Source of the DNA: Bathynomus jamesi
Lineage: Eukaryota > Arthropoda > Malacostraca > Isopoda > Cirolanidae
Reading direction: 5' to 3'
DNA: 64,000 nucleotides
Assembly (NCBI GenBank): GCA_023014485.1
Contig: JAJOZX010007487.1
Span: forward strand, 146,071-210,070
Of the stretch, positions 43,288 through 53,786 are shown piece after piece (the stretch's first letter is position 1; the number at the start of each line of letters is the position of its first letter). The notes under the pieces are model-generated. The model did not search any database, was not told where the DNA came from, and worked only from the letters and a program-made list of their open reading frames with translations. Made by a program: the position numbers and the translations under genes.

Positions 43288-43580
43288 AGGGTGTACCATT
43301 TTTGGGTCATTTTCAAAAAGTCAAGGTCCAGGAGTCTAATGTTGTGCCAAATGATGTCCTAAACACGAATTTTACAGGCATTTTCTAATCCGACAAATTT
43401 TGAATCCCCCCACCCCCCCTTGAAATTTTGCGCATCCCCTTTTCCTAAAAACCCCATATATCTCAAACACTATCAACTTTATCGAAAAATGTTATAGAAT
43501 AAAAATGATTTAGAATCAAAAGTTCTATTAGAAAAGTTCATCAAAATAGAAATTTACTTTTTGAAAACTTTCATTTATTT
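43288..43580. repeat. Left terminal inverted repeat of the 3.5-kb transposon
   Basis: Shares with 46,495-46,793 (inverted) the blocks TCAAGGTCCAGGAGTCTAAT, TGCCAAATGATGTCCTAAAC, TTTCCTAAAAACCCCATATA and GATTTAGAATCAAA. Point differences are few. Between this repeat and the gene's stop (43,581-44,035) there is non-coding DNA with a hairpin TAGTTATAATGC.../TTATTATAACTAG near 43,700-43,745. Confidence 0.88.
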
Positions 43581-44035
43581 TTTAAAAATTTAAATTAAAA
43601 ATTTTTTTTGCTTGCAGTGCCTTCTTCTTAAATAAGGTGTTACCGCCACCTTTGAAGCATCACCCCAATGCAGCTTCGCGGCGATGGGCTTTGTATTTGC
43701 TAGTTATAATGCAAATCATAAATAGTTTTTATTATAACTAGCCTATACAAAGTGAGGACAACCTCAAAACTATATATATATAAAATAAAGCTAAAAATTA
43801 ACACTTTATCTATAGTTGTGAGGTCCCATCGTTTTTTTTTTCCTTTATTCAACACTTTCCTCAAAAAATAAAAAGAAACAAGTTTCCTAATTAGAAATCA
43901 TTGATATAAGAGCTTTTTAAACATAAAAATAAGAAAAGACAATTTATGGTATATTTAATAACAAAAAAAAATCAGCCTCTTCTAAATTAAAACAATCTCT
44001 GCAATAAAAATACCTAATCTATCTGTTAATGAACT

Positions 44036-46314
44036 ATTCTTTACTGAGTTTCATTCTTTTAAGAGTCTCTTTACTAGGATCAGGAATTAGTCTTCTATTC
44101 TCTTCCACAATTTGCAAAAGACCTTGAAATTCTTCTTCATTTTGACATTTGTCATGAAAGTCTTGAACCAGCTTAATTCCTCTTTCAGCGGTATCATTGA
44201 CTACTCTAATAGATGAAAGAATGTTTTTTAGTTTGTTGTAGTCATCGACCTCTTCCCATGTTGATGCTGGTTTCTTTATCCATAAGTCTGGTTTTGACCC
44301 ACAGCATTGAAATAAATGCCATGAAATTGGACCTACTAGCTGATGAAGCTTTGTGTCTTCCTTTAAAATGGGGAAAACAGGTTGCCCACATACATGATTT
44401 TCTGGAACTGGATATTTGTTTAAGGATTTTGCGATCTTATCTTTTTCATCATTACTTAGCGATCCAAAGAACTCAAAGGGACCACTTCCTCCATCAAATA
44501 CCAGTAATGATTGGCAAAAGATTTCAAAGCAGCATTTGCAACTTCCCTATCTTCCTTCTTGTAATTCACCAAATCATGATAAAACTTCAGATCATTAGCT
44601 GGACTATCTAGTGAATTAGAACATAAAAGCCAGTATTTTCCATAAATTAATGCATTAAATAGACACATTCTCTTTAATTTCTTAATCAATGATTCATCAT
44701 ATGATGCTTGGTGGGCAAAAGCATACATTTTATTTGTATACAAAATCATTGCCATCCACCTGGCACGGTGCATTGCACCAGGTTTCCGCCAATGACTGTT
44801 TTCTCTGGAAACCTCTCCTAAAAGCATTAAAGTTGTTTCAGCAACTTCCTTATAGTCATCACGTGGAAAGCAGTCAGATTTTCTTAAACATTGGGTCATA
44901 AATTCTACACATTCTTCCTTTAGGCCTCTTTGATACCTTGATTTAACATCAAGAACATTGTATGTAGATTTCGTATTAATTTTCTTCCATTTAGACTCGC
45001 GAAATTCTTTGAATAACTCAAACTCAGGAGATTTACTTGGGCCAAAAATGGTTTCATACACAGCACACAAAACTCTTTCAGCCACATGATGGCGGCATGC
45101 TAACCAAATCAATTTCTTTTGCAAAAGTTCTTCAAGTAACTTACAGGAACCTTTCATCCATCCTGAATTGGATGCAGTGGTATCAAATGATACTCCAAAG
45201 ACATTTTGCTTCAAGTTCCATTTTTCAATACTTTGAAATACAGAAGTGGCTTGAGACAATCCAGTGGAATCATCTATTATAGAAACTGATAAAAGTGTTT
45301 CTACATTTGGGTATCCAGTAACAAGTATTGCAAGGCGGTCTTCTTGTTCTGAACATGATTTAGTAAGCAGCTTGCTATCCCAATGTACTAGGCAGTGATC
45401 AAGAGGAGTAAAATCCTTGATGCAAGTTTCATATTTTCGTTTTCTTGTCTTTCGAGCGGCTCTTGCAGATGTGGTCCTGGAGAGAGACAGTTTTTCAATA
45501 TCCTTGCCACACCTAATAGCTACTGCAGCAGCAAAAACAGTCCGTTGTCCAATAGAGAGATTAAGTCTGTCTGCAGTGGAGGAAACCAATGGCGAGGCAA
45601 GAATATTTTTGGGGCTGGAAGCATTTGAAGGTCCTGCTGTAGGTTCTGTCGGAAACTCTTCATAGCTGTCTGTCTCAGAACTGGTCGTGCTAGAAAGAAG
45701 GGTCTCTGATGTTCTGGCTGTAGCACTCACTTGCTTCACTGATTTATGTTTCTCTTTGCGTTTCTTCTCTTTCTCTAATCTAATGTACTTGCGCTGTACT
45801 TTTGATGCATAATCTGCATCTAGCAAACCTAAACATGTTCTCGTTTTGTTCTTTGATCTTCTAAGAATGAAATATCATATGCTTTCTGAGGCTCAGTTCT
45901 CATGCGGTCTTTTTGGATTAATTCAACGGCATTTTGAGAAGAGATGTCAAAAAGGGAATCCATAATTTTCATGAAATTAGAGAGTTCATTTTCAAAGCTT
46001 GCTCTTTTTTTGTGCTTGATTAAATTATTATGCATTTCTTCTAGATTTAACAGCATCTTCCTGCCTTTAGGGTTTTTACTAATATCTATAGTAGGAATGC
46101 ATGCTTTTTGCCATATTATTAGTAGCTTCTGTAGAACTTCATTAACAGTAGAATCTTTTGTAACTTTTGGACCCTTATACTGCATTCTCCGTAAATAAAT
46201 AAAATGGCTTAGAACATCTTTATTGGATGGTAAAACAATTTTAGATGAACTCATAATATCAGCCTGCAAGCGACCAAGAATAAAGTCATGCTGTTTTGTA
46301 GCTGTTTGACTCAT
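44036..46314 (-). pseudogene. Transposase of the 3.5-kb element, two frameshifts
   Basis: Start ATG at 46,314 (MSQTATKQHDFILGRLQADI). Open frames 45,829-46,314, 44,456-45,826 and about 44,036-44,480 are one protein of roughly 750 residues, separated by single-base-type shifts near 45,840 and 44,475. N-terminal part: helical, basic (VLSHFIYLRRMQYKGPKVTK). Linker rich in Ser/Thr/Glu. Core: DHCLVHWDSKLLT (first Asp, near 45,380), VFGVSFDTTASNSGW (second Asp, near 45,190), LIWLACRHHVAERVL with a CxxH motif (near 45,090), a long helical insertion (PGAMHRARWMAMILYTNKMY), and VVNDTAERGIKLVQDF with a candidate catalytic Glu near 44,185. A D-D-CxxH-E plan with an insertion resembles hAT, MULE and P transposases. 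I recognise close relatives as uncharacterised proteins in arthropods and cnidarians, from memory only. Confidence 0.8.
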
Positions 46315-46494
46315 TTTTTATTTATTTTTCAAATAAAGCAGTCTGAAAAGAAACAATAAGAGTAAAAACAATGCTTGTTTATTAAAATTCAATGTAAAAA
46401 AGGATTTTTAAATTTGGATTATACTCACAATATACTCATAAATAATGTAACTTAAGCACCTTATTTTATATTAATACAATAAGGTGCTCTTGGA

Positions 46495-46793
46495 CAAAAG
46501 AAAATGAAAATTTTCAAAATTACGTAAATTTCTATCTTAATGAACTTTTCTAATAGAACGTTTGATTCTAAATCATTTTTATTCTATAACATTTTTCGAT
46601 AAAGTTGATTGTTTTTTAGATATATGGGGTTTTTAGGAAAAGGGGATGGGCAAAATTTCAAGGGGGGTGGGGGGGATTCAAAATTTGTTGGATTAGAAAA
46701 TGCTTGTTAAATTCGTGTTTAGGACATCATTTGGCACAACATTAGACTCCTGGACCTTGACTTTTTGAAAATGACCCAAAAATGGTACACCCT
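46495..46793. repeat. Right terminal inverted repeat of the 3.5-kb transposon
   Basis: Inverse of 43,288-43,580, ending ATGGTACACCCT. The 180 bases between the gene start and this repeat are AT-rich and would hold the promoter. Confidence 0.88.
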
Positions 46794-46810
46794 ACTTCCC
46801 ACTCGTAACC

Positions 46811-47051
46811 AGAGGCGTACTTAACATTTTGCTGCCCCAAGGTAGGGATTAAAGTGCCTTATAGTTGTGCCATTTGATATCGCTAGTTTGGTATTAAAGT
46901 CTGCTGTTCTTTTTCATTTTAAAACCTATTCGTAAATCCATTTAATTTGTTAGTACTTATAACTTATTTATTTTCTATTTATGTTGAAATTCGACAAAGT
47001 TTGCCGCCCTAGGCAGGTGCCTACTCTGCCTATACGTAAATCCGCCTATGT
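46811..47051. mobile_element. hAT-type MITE
   Basis: The left end CAGAGGCGTACTTAACATTT and right GTAAATCCGCCTATG are imperfect hAT ends. GCCGCCCTAGGCAGGTGCC inside the right end is typical of common hAT MITEs. Flanking CTCGTAAC and TTTGTGAC match at 5 of 8, a weak duplication. Confidence 0.65.
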
Positions 47052-48129
47052 TTGTGACCATTTCTGTTCCCATTCGCTGTCCGAAAGTGGGAATCCTCGA
47101 AGTGGGAACTCCAGATTTGGAAAGTTTGCTAATTTGGGAAAGGGGTAAAGAGAGAGAGTGACGCAGTTGCTGGCGCGAGCAGTATTTTCTTCGAAAAATC
47201 TAAATAAAAGTGGGAAATCCTACATTGAGATTCCGAATGGAACGATTTGAGAATTGCATCCTTTGAGATTCACACTTTCGTGTTTTGTTAGTTTACATTC
47301 CAGACACTACTAGTTATTACTGTGTATATATGTCCAGATTTATGACTTATCATATCATGAGGAAAGTGCACTACACGTTCATAGTTCTTCTCTGGGACGA
47401 CACAAATGCACCTGTATACACACACACATACACACACATATATATATATACATATTTATATATATATCCAAATCACAAATACATGCATTTGTATAACCTC
47501 AAACTTGCTCTACACAAACTGAACAGTACCGTGTCACATATATCGTTTATACAAATTTTTTTCACTGTCGCGTTTACAAACAATTCCTTAATTTTCTGAA
47601 TTCATATAGTAAATGCTGGAAACACAAACCTATACATAGATGTACTGTTTGTTCTTTATCATTTACACACGCACACACACACACACACACACACATTCTA
47701 GTGACTGCATTTATGAACATTACCTTCCTTCATATTTGTAGTTCCTATAGCTTATTATAATGTTTAAGGAATGATTGTGACTTCCTTAAGCTGTATCTGT
47801 TATACTGTATACTGACGGCGTCATAACAGTTTCGAAGTAAACTCAATGATAACAATGGTATACTCTTTAGCAACAGCATAAACAGTATTGGCGCTCAAGC
47901 CAAACTAACAATGGTATTGGTCACCACAAACAACGGAATGAATTATAACCAGTTAAAAAGTAATGGGCAATCACATAAATCAGTACAAGAATTGTGTAGC
48001 ACATTAAAATATAGGCCCGTAATGCAGTTTATTAGCATTTTAGTCTGGGAGTTATACATTTTGACGGACGCGTGAAACAGCGGATAGTGGGAGAATTGGC
48101 CCTTATGGAAACACATACGATTAAGTCGA
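47052..48129. other. Spacer with microsatellites
   Basis: CA/TA runs at 47,420-47,470 and (CA)n at 47,668-47,695. No gene or element ends recognised in the rest. Confidence 0.6.
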
Positions 48130-48327
48130 ATCACGTGAAGATCAGGGCCCCCAGCCTTCTTTAGTTAGCTTTATAAGGTTAAGTAACGAAAATATCACGA
48201 CCTAACCTAACCATTCGTCAAGGGCTTACAGTTGACGTAACGATTGGTTAGGTTAGGTAGTGATATTTTCGTTAGTTAGCCTTATAAGGCTAACTAAAGA
48301 AGGCTGGAGGCCCTGATCTTCAGGTGA
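48130..48327. mobile_element. Foldback element with about 80-bp arms
   Basis: TCACGTGAAGATCAGGGCC... and ...GGCCCTGATCTTCAGGTGA are inverted arms (48,130-48,214 and 48,246-48,327) with a 30-base loop. Each arm contains an AACCTAACC-type stretch, i.e. TTAGG-like units. Confidence 0.8.
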
Positions 48328-48671
48328 TCCATTAAGTCTACGTTACGTCAGGTCAGACTCCAGGGTATGTGTTAGGTTAGGTTAAGTTACTTAAGGTTTA
48401 TATAATTTTATAAGTGATGAGTATTGTCTTCAAAATTATTAACTGCCAAAAACTGCCCATTTCCTTTGAACTTTAGAAAAAATACTTAAACAACATACGG
48501 TAGTTATTCCTCACTGTAAAAGTATCGTGTCAAAAATGCATCGTTGAGACGTATCGTGTATCTTGTACATTGTCCCCTTTTCTAGAGGTAGTTTGTGACC
48601 TGTATTAATGATACATACCGTTGTGTATCGTGAGTATTGTGCATCGTGTATCATTAATATATTTTTCATGC

Positions 48672-48703
<32 letters not shown>

Positions 48704-48704
48704 A
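48328..48704. other. Spacer with TTAGG-like and (GT)n repeats
   Basis: TGTTAGGTTAGGTTAAGTTA near 48,370 and a TA/GT run at 48,671-48,710. ATCGTGTATC-type phrases recur at 48,525-48,650. No gene. Confidence 0.55.
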
Positions 48705-48775
48705 TATATAAAACAGCAAGTATTTGTTTTAGTATATTCATTTTGGGACACCCTATATATATATATATATATACA

Positions 48776-48852
<77 letters not shown>

Positions 48853-48897
48853 GTCCCAAAATGAATATACCAGAAACAAATACTTGCTGTTTTATTT
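48705..48897. repeat. Two mariner-type ends facing each other across (TA)n
   Basis: CATTTTGGGACACCC at 48,738-48,752 and GGGTGTCCCAAAATG at 48,850-48,864 are inverted, with their outermost bases pointing inward at a 95-base TA core. Homology extends outward to ACAGCAAGTATTTG on both sides. This is the opposite of a normal element, where the ends point outward. Confidence 0.75.
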
Positions 48898-48924
48898 TTA
48901 CAAGTAACGAAAAAAATATATGAA

Positions 48925-49114
48925 AAAACCAGTTGGTTAGTGGGTAACACCGTTTCCTTATGAGCGAGGTGAAGACACTGAGGTCGTGGGTTCGACTCCC
49001 GATGATGCTGGTAACAATAACAGAGGAGTTAGAACAATGGGCTGCATTATATATCATAGTTGGCCTGAGCTCTGTATCAGTCTCTGGCTTTCCTGAATGA
49101 TTATTACACAAGAA

Positions 49115-49149
<35 letters not shown>

Positions 49150-49168
49150 TAATAATAATAATAATACA
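48925..49168 (+). mobile_element. tRNA-derived SINE, complete-looking
   Basis: The head has an A box TTGGTTAGTGGGTAAC and B box GGGTTCGACTCC 50 bases apart, as in tRNA genes. A body with TTGGCCTGAGCTCTGTATCA follows, then a tail of (AAT)n at 49,116-49,168. That head-body-repeat tail is the standard SINE layout. Pol III transcription is plausible. Confidence 0.75.
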
Positions 49169-49252
49169 GTAAAAAAAATCCTGTTTTATTTTCTCTAAAA
49201 AAAAAAAATTATTTTAAGTTCCTTTATAGCTGTATATAGAAGTCATTGTACA

Positions 49253-49351
49253 GTGTGTTCCATGAGTCCCTTTACCCATGGACCTTTTCCTACTGGAATA
49301 GGGTGAGAGGGTAAAGGGGGGGGGGGTAAAGGGACTTATGGCACACCCTTA
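49253..49351. mobile_element. Small palindromic MITE
   Basis: AGTGTGTTCCATGAGTCCCT and AGGGACTTATGGCACACCCT invert across 99 bp. A run of about 12 G lies at 49,316-49,327. Confidence 0.7.
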
Positions 49352-49895
49352 TTTTATGCAGGAAGGAGGGGCCAAGGGGCGAAATATGTACTTAATGTAC
49401 CCTGTACTTAATGATCTCAAGACGTCTGGTTTGTTTGATTTTTAAAGAATAGTTCATTTGATCTGGACAAGAAAAAGGTCGCGACGCTTTAAAAACTTTG
49501 ACTTCAAATACTGAGACTAAATGAACACACAATGAACTTATTTTAAACAAAACATTTGTTTGTTTTTTAAACTAAGAAATTACCGTGTTCAAAATTATGA
49601 GACCTATTTTTTTTTTTGTTTTTTTTGTTTTTGTTAAAATGAATCTGGTTTAGATGAAATGCATTTTAGAATATATTAACTTGGAATTGGGTTTCATAGA
49701 TTTCATGGTGGAAATTTGAAAATTATGAATTTCAATTAAATATAAATTAATACGTGTTTAATCTAAACAAATTCAATGTCAAGAGTTACGTTTTTTTAAA
49801 TTTAGTTTAATTTTGGGTCTCGTTACTCTCGTTAAGTGTGAATGTGGTACTGTGTTACTCTTAGTTTCAGGTAAATTTTTTGTTTAAACTAAATA
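49352..49895. other. Spacer starting with a second copy of a GC-rich repeat
   Basis: TTTTATGCAGGAAGGAGGGG at 49,354-49,373 repeats 6,392 on. The remaining AT-rich sequence is not identified. Confidence 0.5.
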
Positions 49896-49973
49896 CAGGG
49901 TGATTCACTCGCTGGTAGCCCCAGTGTATCGTATTAGCGATACTCTGAGGTTACCAACGAGTGAATCACCCCG
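49896..49973. mobile_element. Tiny mariner-type MITE
   Basis: ACAGGGTGATTCACTCG and CGAGTGAATCACCCCGT invert over a 78-bp unit, and inner GTATCG/CGATAC also pair, so almost the whole unit folds. CAGGGTGATTC is shared with 561-784 and 63,270-63,350. Confidence 0.75.
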
Positions 49974-50312
49974 TAATAAAGAGTTTTTGGATTAAGATAT
50001 CATAGTTCGTTGGCTAAATTTTGTTGACACTGTGATTGTTAGGACTTTTTTCTTTATACAGTGCAAGGCATTTTTCGAGGGGAAATTTTGGTTACTGTGA
50101 ATGATGCCCTTATCAATCAATCACCTTTTAATAAAACTAAGTTTTATTAGATTTAAATATGAGGTGAAATAACTGTCTTAAAATAAAACAAAGTATCTGA
50201 GGGGAGTGAATAAATTCATGGCAACTGACCCCTGTATAAATTTTGACTGTTACGATACTTCCAATATACACTGTGTACAGGAAATACAGTCTAGATATAA
50301 TATTAAAATAAG

Positions 50313-50371
<59 letters not shown>

Positions 50372-50599
50372 TTTCTGTTGAAGGCAACTTTTGATTGGAT
50401 TCTGTTGAAATGGTTCTGTTCTTTTAAAATATAAACTTTTCCGGCTTCAAACCAAAAAATAGGGTCTTTTCGCTTGCAAAAATGAAACTTATTTGAATGT
50501 ATGCGCATATTGTGAAAAGTGTTTAATTATCATTCGCATGGAGGCACAGTTAGGCTCCTCCCCTTTATCCTTGACTCCTCCCTTTCGTCCCAGACTCCG
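49974..50599. other. Upstream region of glass with TA/GA microsatellite
   Basis: TA run then GA run at 50,313-50,367. CT/CCGCCC-rich text begins near 50,545. No other gene. Confidence 0.6.
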
Positions 50600-50800
50600 C
50601 CCCTCCTCCTCCAATCACGTATCACGCAGTTAATCAATAACAGCGCAGGAGGATGAGGGGAAACGAAAGCTCCAATGGGAACATTTGGGTAATAATTGTT
50701 TTTCCAATGAATTTCCTTTCCAGAAAATCATCTACCAATGGCAGAGTAATTTGTACCATTATAAACTTGACTCTCCGAAAAGGAGAACCTCATAGAAATG
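50600..50800 (+). promoter_or_regulatory. Candidate glass promoter
   Basis: CCTCCTCCTCCAATCACG (CCAAT box near 50,608) is followed by further CCAAT/CCAATG motifs. TATAAA at 50,760-50,765 sits 32 bases before the A of TCATAG (50,790-50,795), an initiator-like site. This would give a 5' UTR of about 90 bases with one 3-codon upstream frame (ATG at 50,797). An alternative is an upstream non-coding exon. Confidence 0.35.
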
Positions 50801-50881
50801 AAGAGCTAATCCTACAAAATCCGTAAGGCTTCTACTCCGGTTAATTCGTCATTGCGCGGTTGCTTCACATATCTTTTGGCA

Positions 50882-51345
50882 ATGGATACATGTTATGTTC
50901 CAAATAATCCTGCCTTATGCGATGTGTGGGCATCGACATCTCTTTCACGTAATTCTGAAGCTTTGATTTTGCCTTCTTTATCTCATCCCAACTCTCCTTT
51001 GGATAATTACAACCGATTTCCTCTACCAATTCTAAATGAAACCACTCAAAAATTCCAAGATTCACTCGCGTGTCGAACTATTTTAAGTCCAAATAGCAAT
51101 GAAAGCGAACTCAGAGAGTTAGTGACCTCCGTTGATGCAGCCTCGCCATCTTTGTTATCTCTCACGCCTCCTTTGTACAACAACGTTTACACGTTTTCCT
51201 CAAAAACTTCGTCCATGTGTCCAACTACCATACGCTCCTCTTCATCAGCCTCTCCCACCACAACAAAAGGATCGTTCCAACCCGCGGTAGCAGACCTTGA
51301 ACCACTTCCACACTTTGTCACTTTGTCATCTCATTTACCTTACAA
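50882..51345 (+). CDS. gl: glass transcription factor, first coding exon
   Basis: Glass is a C2H2 zinc-finger transcription factor that specifies photoreceptors in arthropods. ATG at 50,882 (context GGCAATGG) gives MDTCYVPNNPALCDVWAS. 'YVPNNP' is a conserved N-terminal phrase of Glass proteins (from memory of the fly protein). The rest is Ser/Pro/Thr-rich and unstructured, with LPSLSHPNSPLDNYNRF and SLTPPLYNNVYTFSS, as in the long region before the fingers. The exon ends TTACAA followed by donor GTAAGA at 51,346, phase 2, matching the next exon. No zinc finger is in this exon. An extra upstream coding exon is possible, since the fly protein has residues before this motif. Confidence 0.82.
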
Positions 51346-51794
51346 GTAAGAGGTCCATCTTCTAAAGGGTGAAGACTTTGCTGTACCGAAGCTTTTGTAG
51401 TCAAACCTTTATCGACTTATCGACTGCCTCAAAAGCTGTCTTTGATTTTAGAGGATTAGAAGAGTAACAAACGTTATAGTAAGTAGAGCGCTATATACGA
51501 TGTACTTTACTTTAGGCATCAGCATTTGTATAAAGCAAAACGAGTAAGGTACAGATGCTTATTAATATATTTGAAAAAAGAAAAATGCATGCCATTTTGC
51601 TTTTTGTAGGCTACGCTGTAGTACAGTAAAATCATCACATGTATGTATGTATGCTTGTATAGGATGGCATGCGTTTAAAATTAGATTTTTATTGTATTAT
51701 TAGGTTATTGTATTATTATTAATATTATTAATAATATTTAATGTCGTTTATGCTTTCAGTGCATGCATGTAAACTATTATTTTATTTATTTAGA

Positions 51795-51837
<43 letters not shown>

Positions 51838-52046
51838 ACTGAATTTTTTTCCACCAGAATTCCAACCCGGAGCTTCATGAGTAGGGTGTGGTAAACTTTG
51901 ATTTATGCAAAATCGCGCGTGTTCATTACGTGATATTCCATCCATACCTTATTACTTTTGCTTACTTTAACTTACTTTAGATGACTTCGAACGACAGCTG
52001 AAGACCGACCTACCGTCAACCCTTCTGCAGCATCTTGCCTCATTTG

Positions 52047-52128
<82 letters not shown>

Positions 52129-53083
52129 ATTAATCCAAATGAATGAAACTAAATAAGAGAATTGAGTCAAACTCGAATAAATCAAAAGAATTCTTTTTCA
52201 CTCATAAATTAATTCTTATTTTAAAGTTTAATCTTATTATACATTTGTATATTGTGAAAACAAATCCTCTTATTTTGCCATTGACTGTAATATCCTCAAT
52301 TCAATATTTCTTAAAAAAGATAAAAAAAAATATGTATACAATTTGACAATAAAATGGTAACATCCAAATTGTCTTTTGGAGCGATATAAACACATTTTAT
52401 AAGTTTGCTTTTGCTTGCTTGTATCTCGGGGTAAAACGAAGCGATTGTGGATTTATGTTCATAGGAACTTCTTCGTTCACTTTGACGTCTTGGATATGTA
52501 TATTAATTCATGAAATATAATTTGATAATATCCTATATAGTACAAAAAAGGATTTCTGACGTCATCCGTTTCTTAGATTTAATTTATGGACATTGAAATA
52601 CGTAATAACAATTAATTAATTCAACCAATACGAAAGATATCAAAGTACCTTTAATTAAACCATTTATTTTAATTAAATAGGAAACTGCAAAAAAAATTAA
52701 GTCAAAGGATGTTTTTAATATTAAATTAATTTAACTGAAATTAAATCCTTTATATTTTAAAATTAATCCTAAGTAAATTAATGTAATTAACAGTGCAATT
52801 TGCAGTCAGTGGTGAAATTACAGTTTCTGAAATCTAGTGAAAATGATACAGTAAAGTTAATTGTGAAAATTAATTATAGGTTACACTACAGTATGGTGTA
52901 AACGCTAGTCGTACATATTAAACAGCACAAGTGCTATACATTAGTGCACCTATGCTTTAAAAGTTACATAAATTAAAGATAAACCTATAACATCATTAAT
53001 TATTATGGATATAAATAATGGATTGAAAAATTATTTATGCCTATGTTTTCTAATCCTTTAAATCGTTCCTCATTTCTTATCAG
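51346..53083 (+). other. glass intron 1
   Basis: GT-AG intron of 1,738 bases, phase 2. TA tracts at 51,799-51,832 and 52,049-52,128. Otherwise AT-rich, with no transposon coding sequence recognised. Confidence 0.75.
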
Positions 53084-53786
53084 AGACGTGAATATGTTAT
53101 GCAAAGACAAAGGAGACCACATGGCCGACGTTCTTCTGTCTTTGAAACATGCAGTCGTCCACCCGCACCAGGTTGGTGATTTTCCCTCAAACCTAATTTC
53201 TACTCCGAATTTACCAACGTTTCAACCTCTTTCGTGCTCCCCTCCTCTTTGTTCTAACTACACGCCTTTGGCTCCTCTGGCCCCTTTGTCTCCGGTTCCT
53301 TCCTCCCTTCCCTCTATGGAATCCACTTTCCTTAATTCGATGAAGCCCTCCGTTGGTATCACTCCTCCACCTCTTGGGAACGACGAAGTTCCTGCCATAA
53401 TGCCATCGGACCTCGACGCCTCTTCGCCGTCCTTCCTTCATGGCTACAATGGCGTCGTCTCTTCTCCATCCAATCTTCCGTCGTTTCTCGCTTCACCCAA
53501 TCTCACTTCCAATTTTCCTCTTACGACTCAAGATTATCCTGAAATTGCGAATGAACAGAGTCCTGATGCCAATTCCTCCGCTCAGTTCACGATTAACTGG
53601 TCCTTCGAACCTATTAATAACACTTACTCACCACCAGCGGACGCTTCAGATTTGGCTGGTTGTCCAATTATCAATTTAGAAGACGTTCTTCAAGGGAATC
53701 CAACAGTAACAGCAGCAGCAACAACAACAACAACAGCAACAAATACTTCGACTCCTTTCTATTTGCCTTCTCAGACTTATCCACAG
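53084..53786 (+). CDS. gl: glass transcription factor, second coding exon
   Basis: Acceptor TTCCTCATTTCTTATCAG ends at 53,083. The first base completes a codon started in exon 1 (phase 2 to 2). The exon reads DVNMLCKDKGDHMADVLLSL then KHAVVHPHQ, a helical segment in an otherwise disordered, Pro/Ser-rich stretch (PLAPLAPLSPVPSSLPSMES, PPADASDLAGCPIINLEDVL). An ACA/GCA triplet run codes Thr/Ala repeats near the end (53,707-53,745). It ends at CAG/GTAAAG (phase 0). The frame is open throughout, with no lesion. Likely a transactivation region; function is inferred from family layout only. Confidence 0.8.

Larger units (their letters stand above)
43288..46793 (-). mobile_element. Unclassified 3.5-kb DNA transposon, near-intact, 10-bp TSD
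   Basis: The left end AGGGTGTACCATTTTTGGGT and right end ACCCAAAAATGGTACACCCT are exact inverse copies over 20 bases. The inverted repeat extends about 290 bp on each side, with a conserved C-rich/G-rich block (CCCCCCACCCCCCCTTGAAA near 43,410; its inverse near 46,655). ACTTCCCACT is present directly outside both ends (43,278-43,287 and 46,794-46,803). One gene on the minus strand fills the middle. The long TSD fits Mutator-like elements best, but the protein looks different. I cannot assign a named superfamily. Confidence 0.88.

Noticed and set aside
45395..45665. Plus-strand frames inside the 3.5-kb transposon
   Set aside because: Antisense to the transposase linker; no motifs and no promoter.
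46804..47051. Longer target duplication spanning the hAT MITE and the 3.5-kb element
   Set aside because: The 10-bp ACTTCCCACT copies end exactly at the larger element's ends; the MITE lies outside them and has its own weak flanks.
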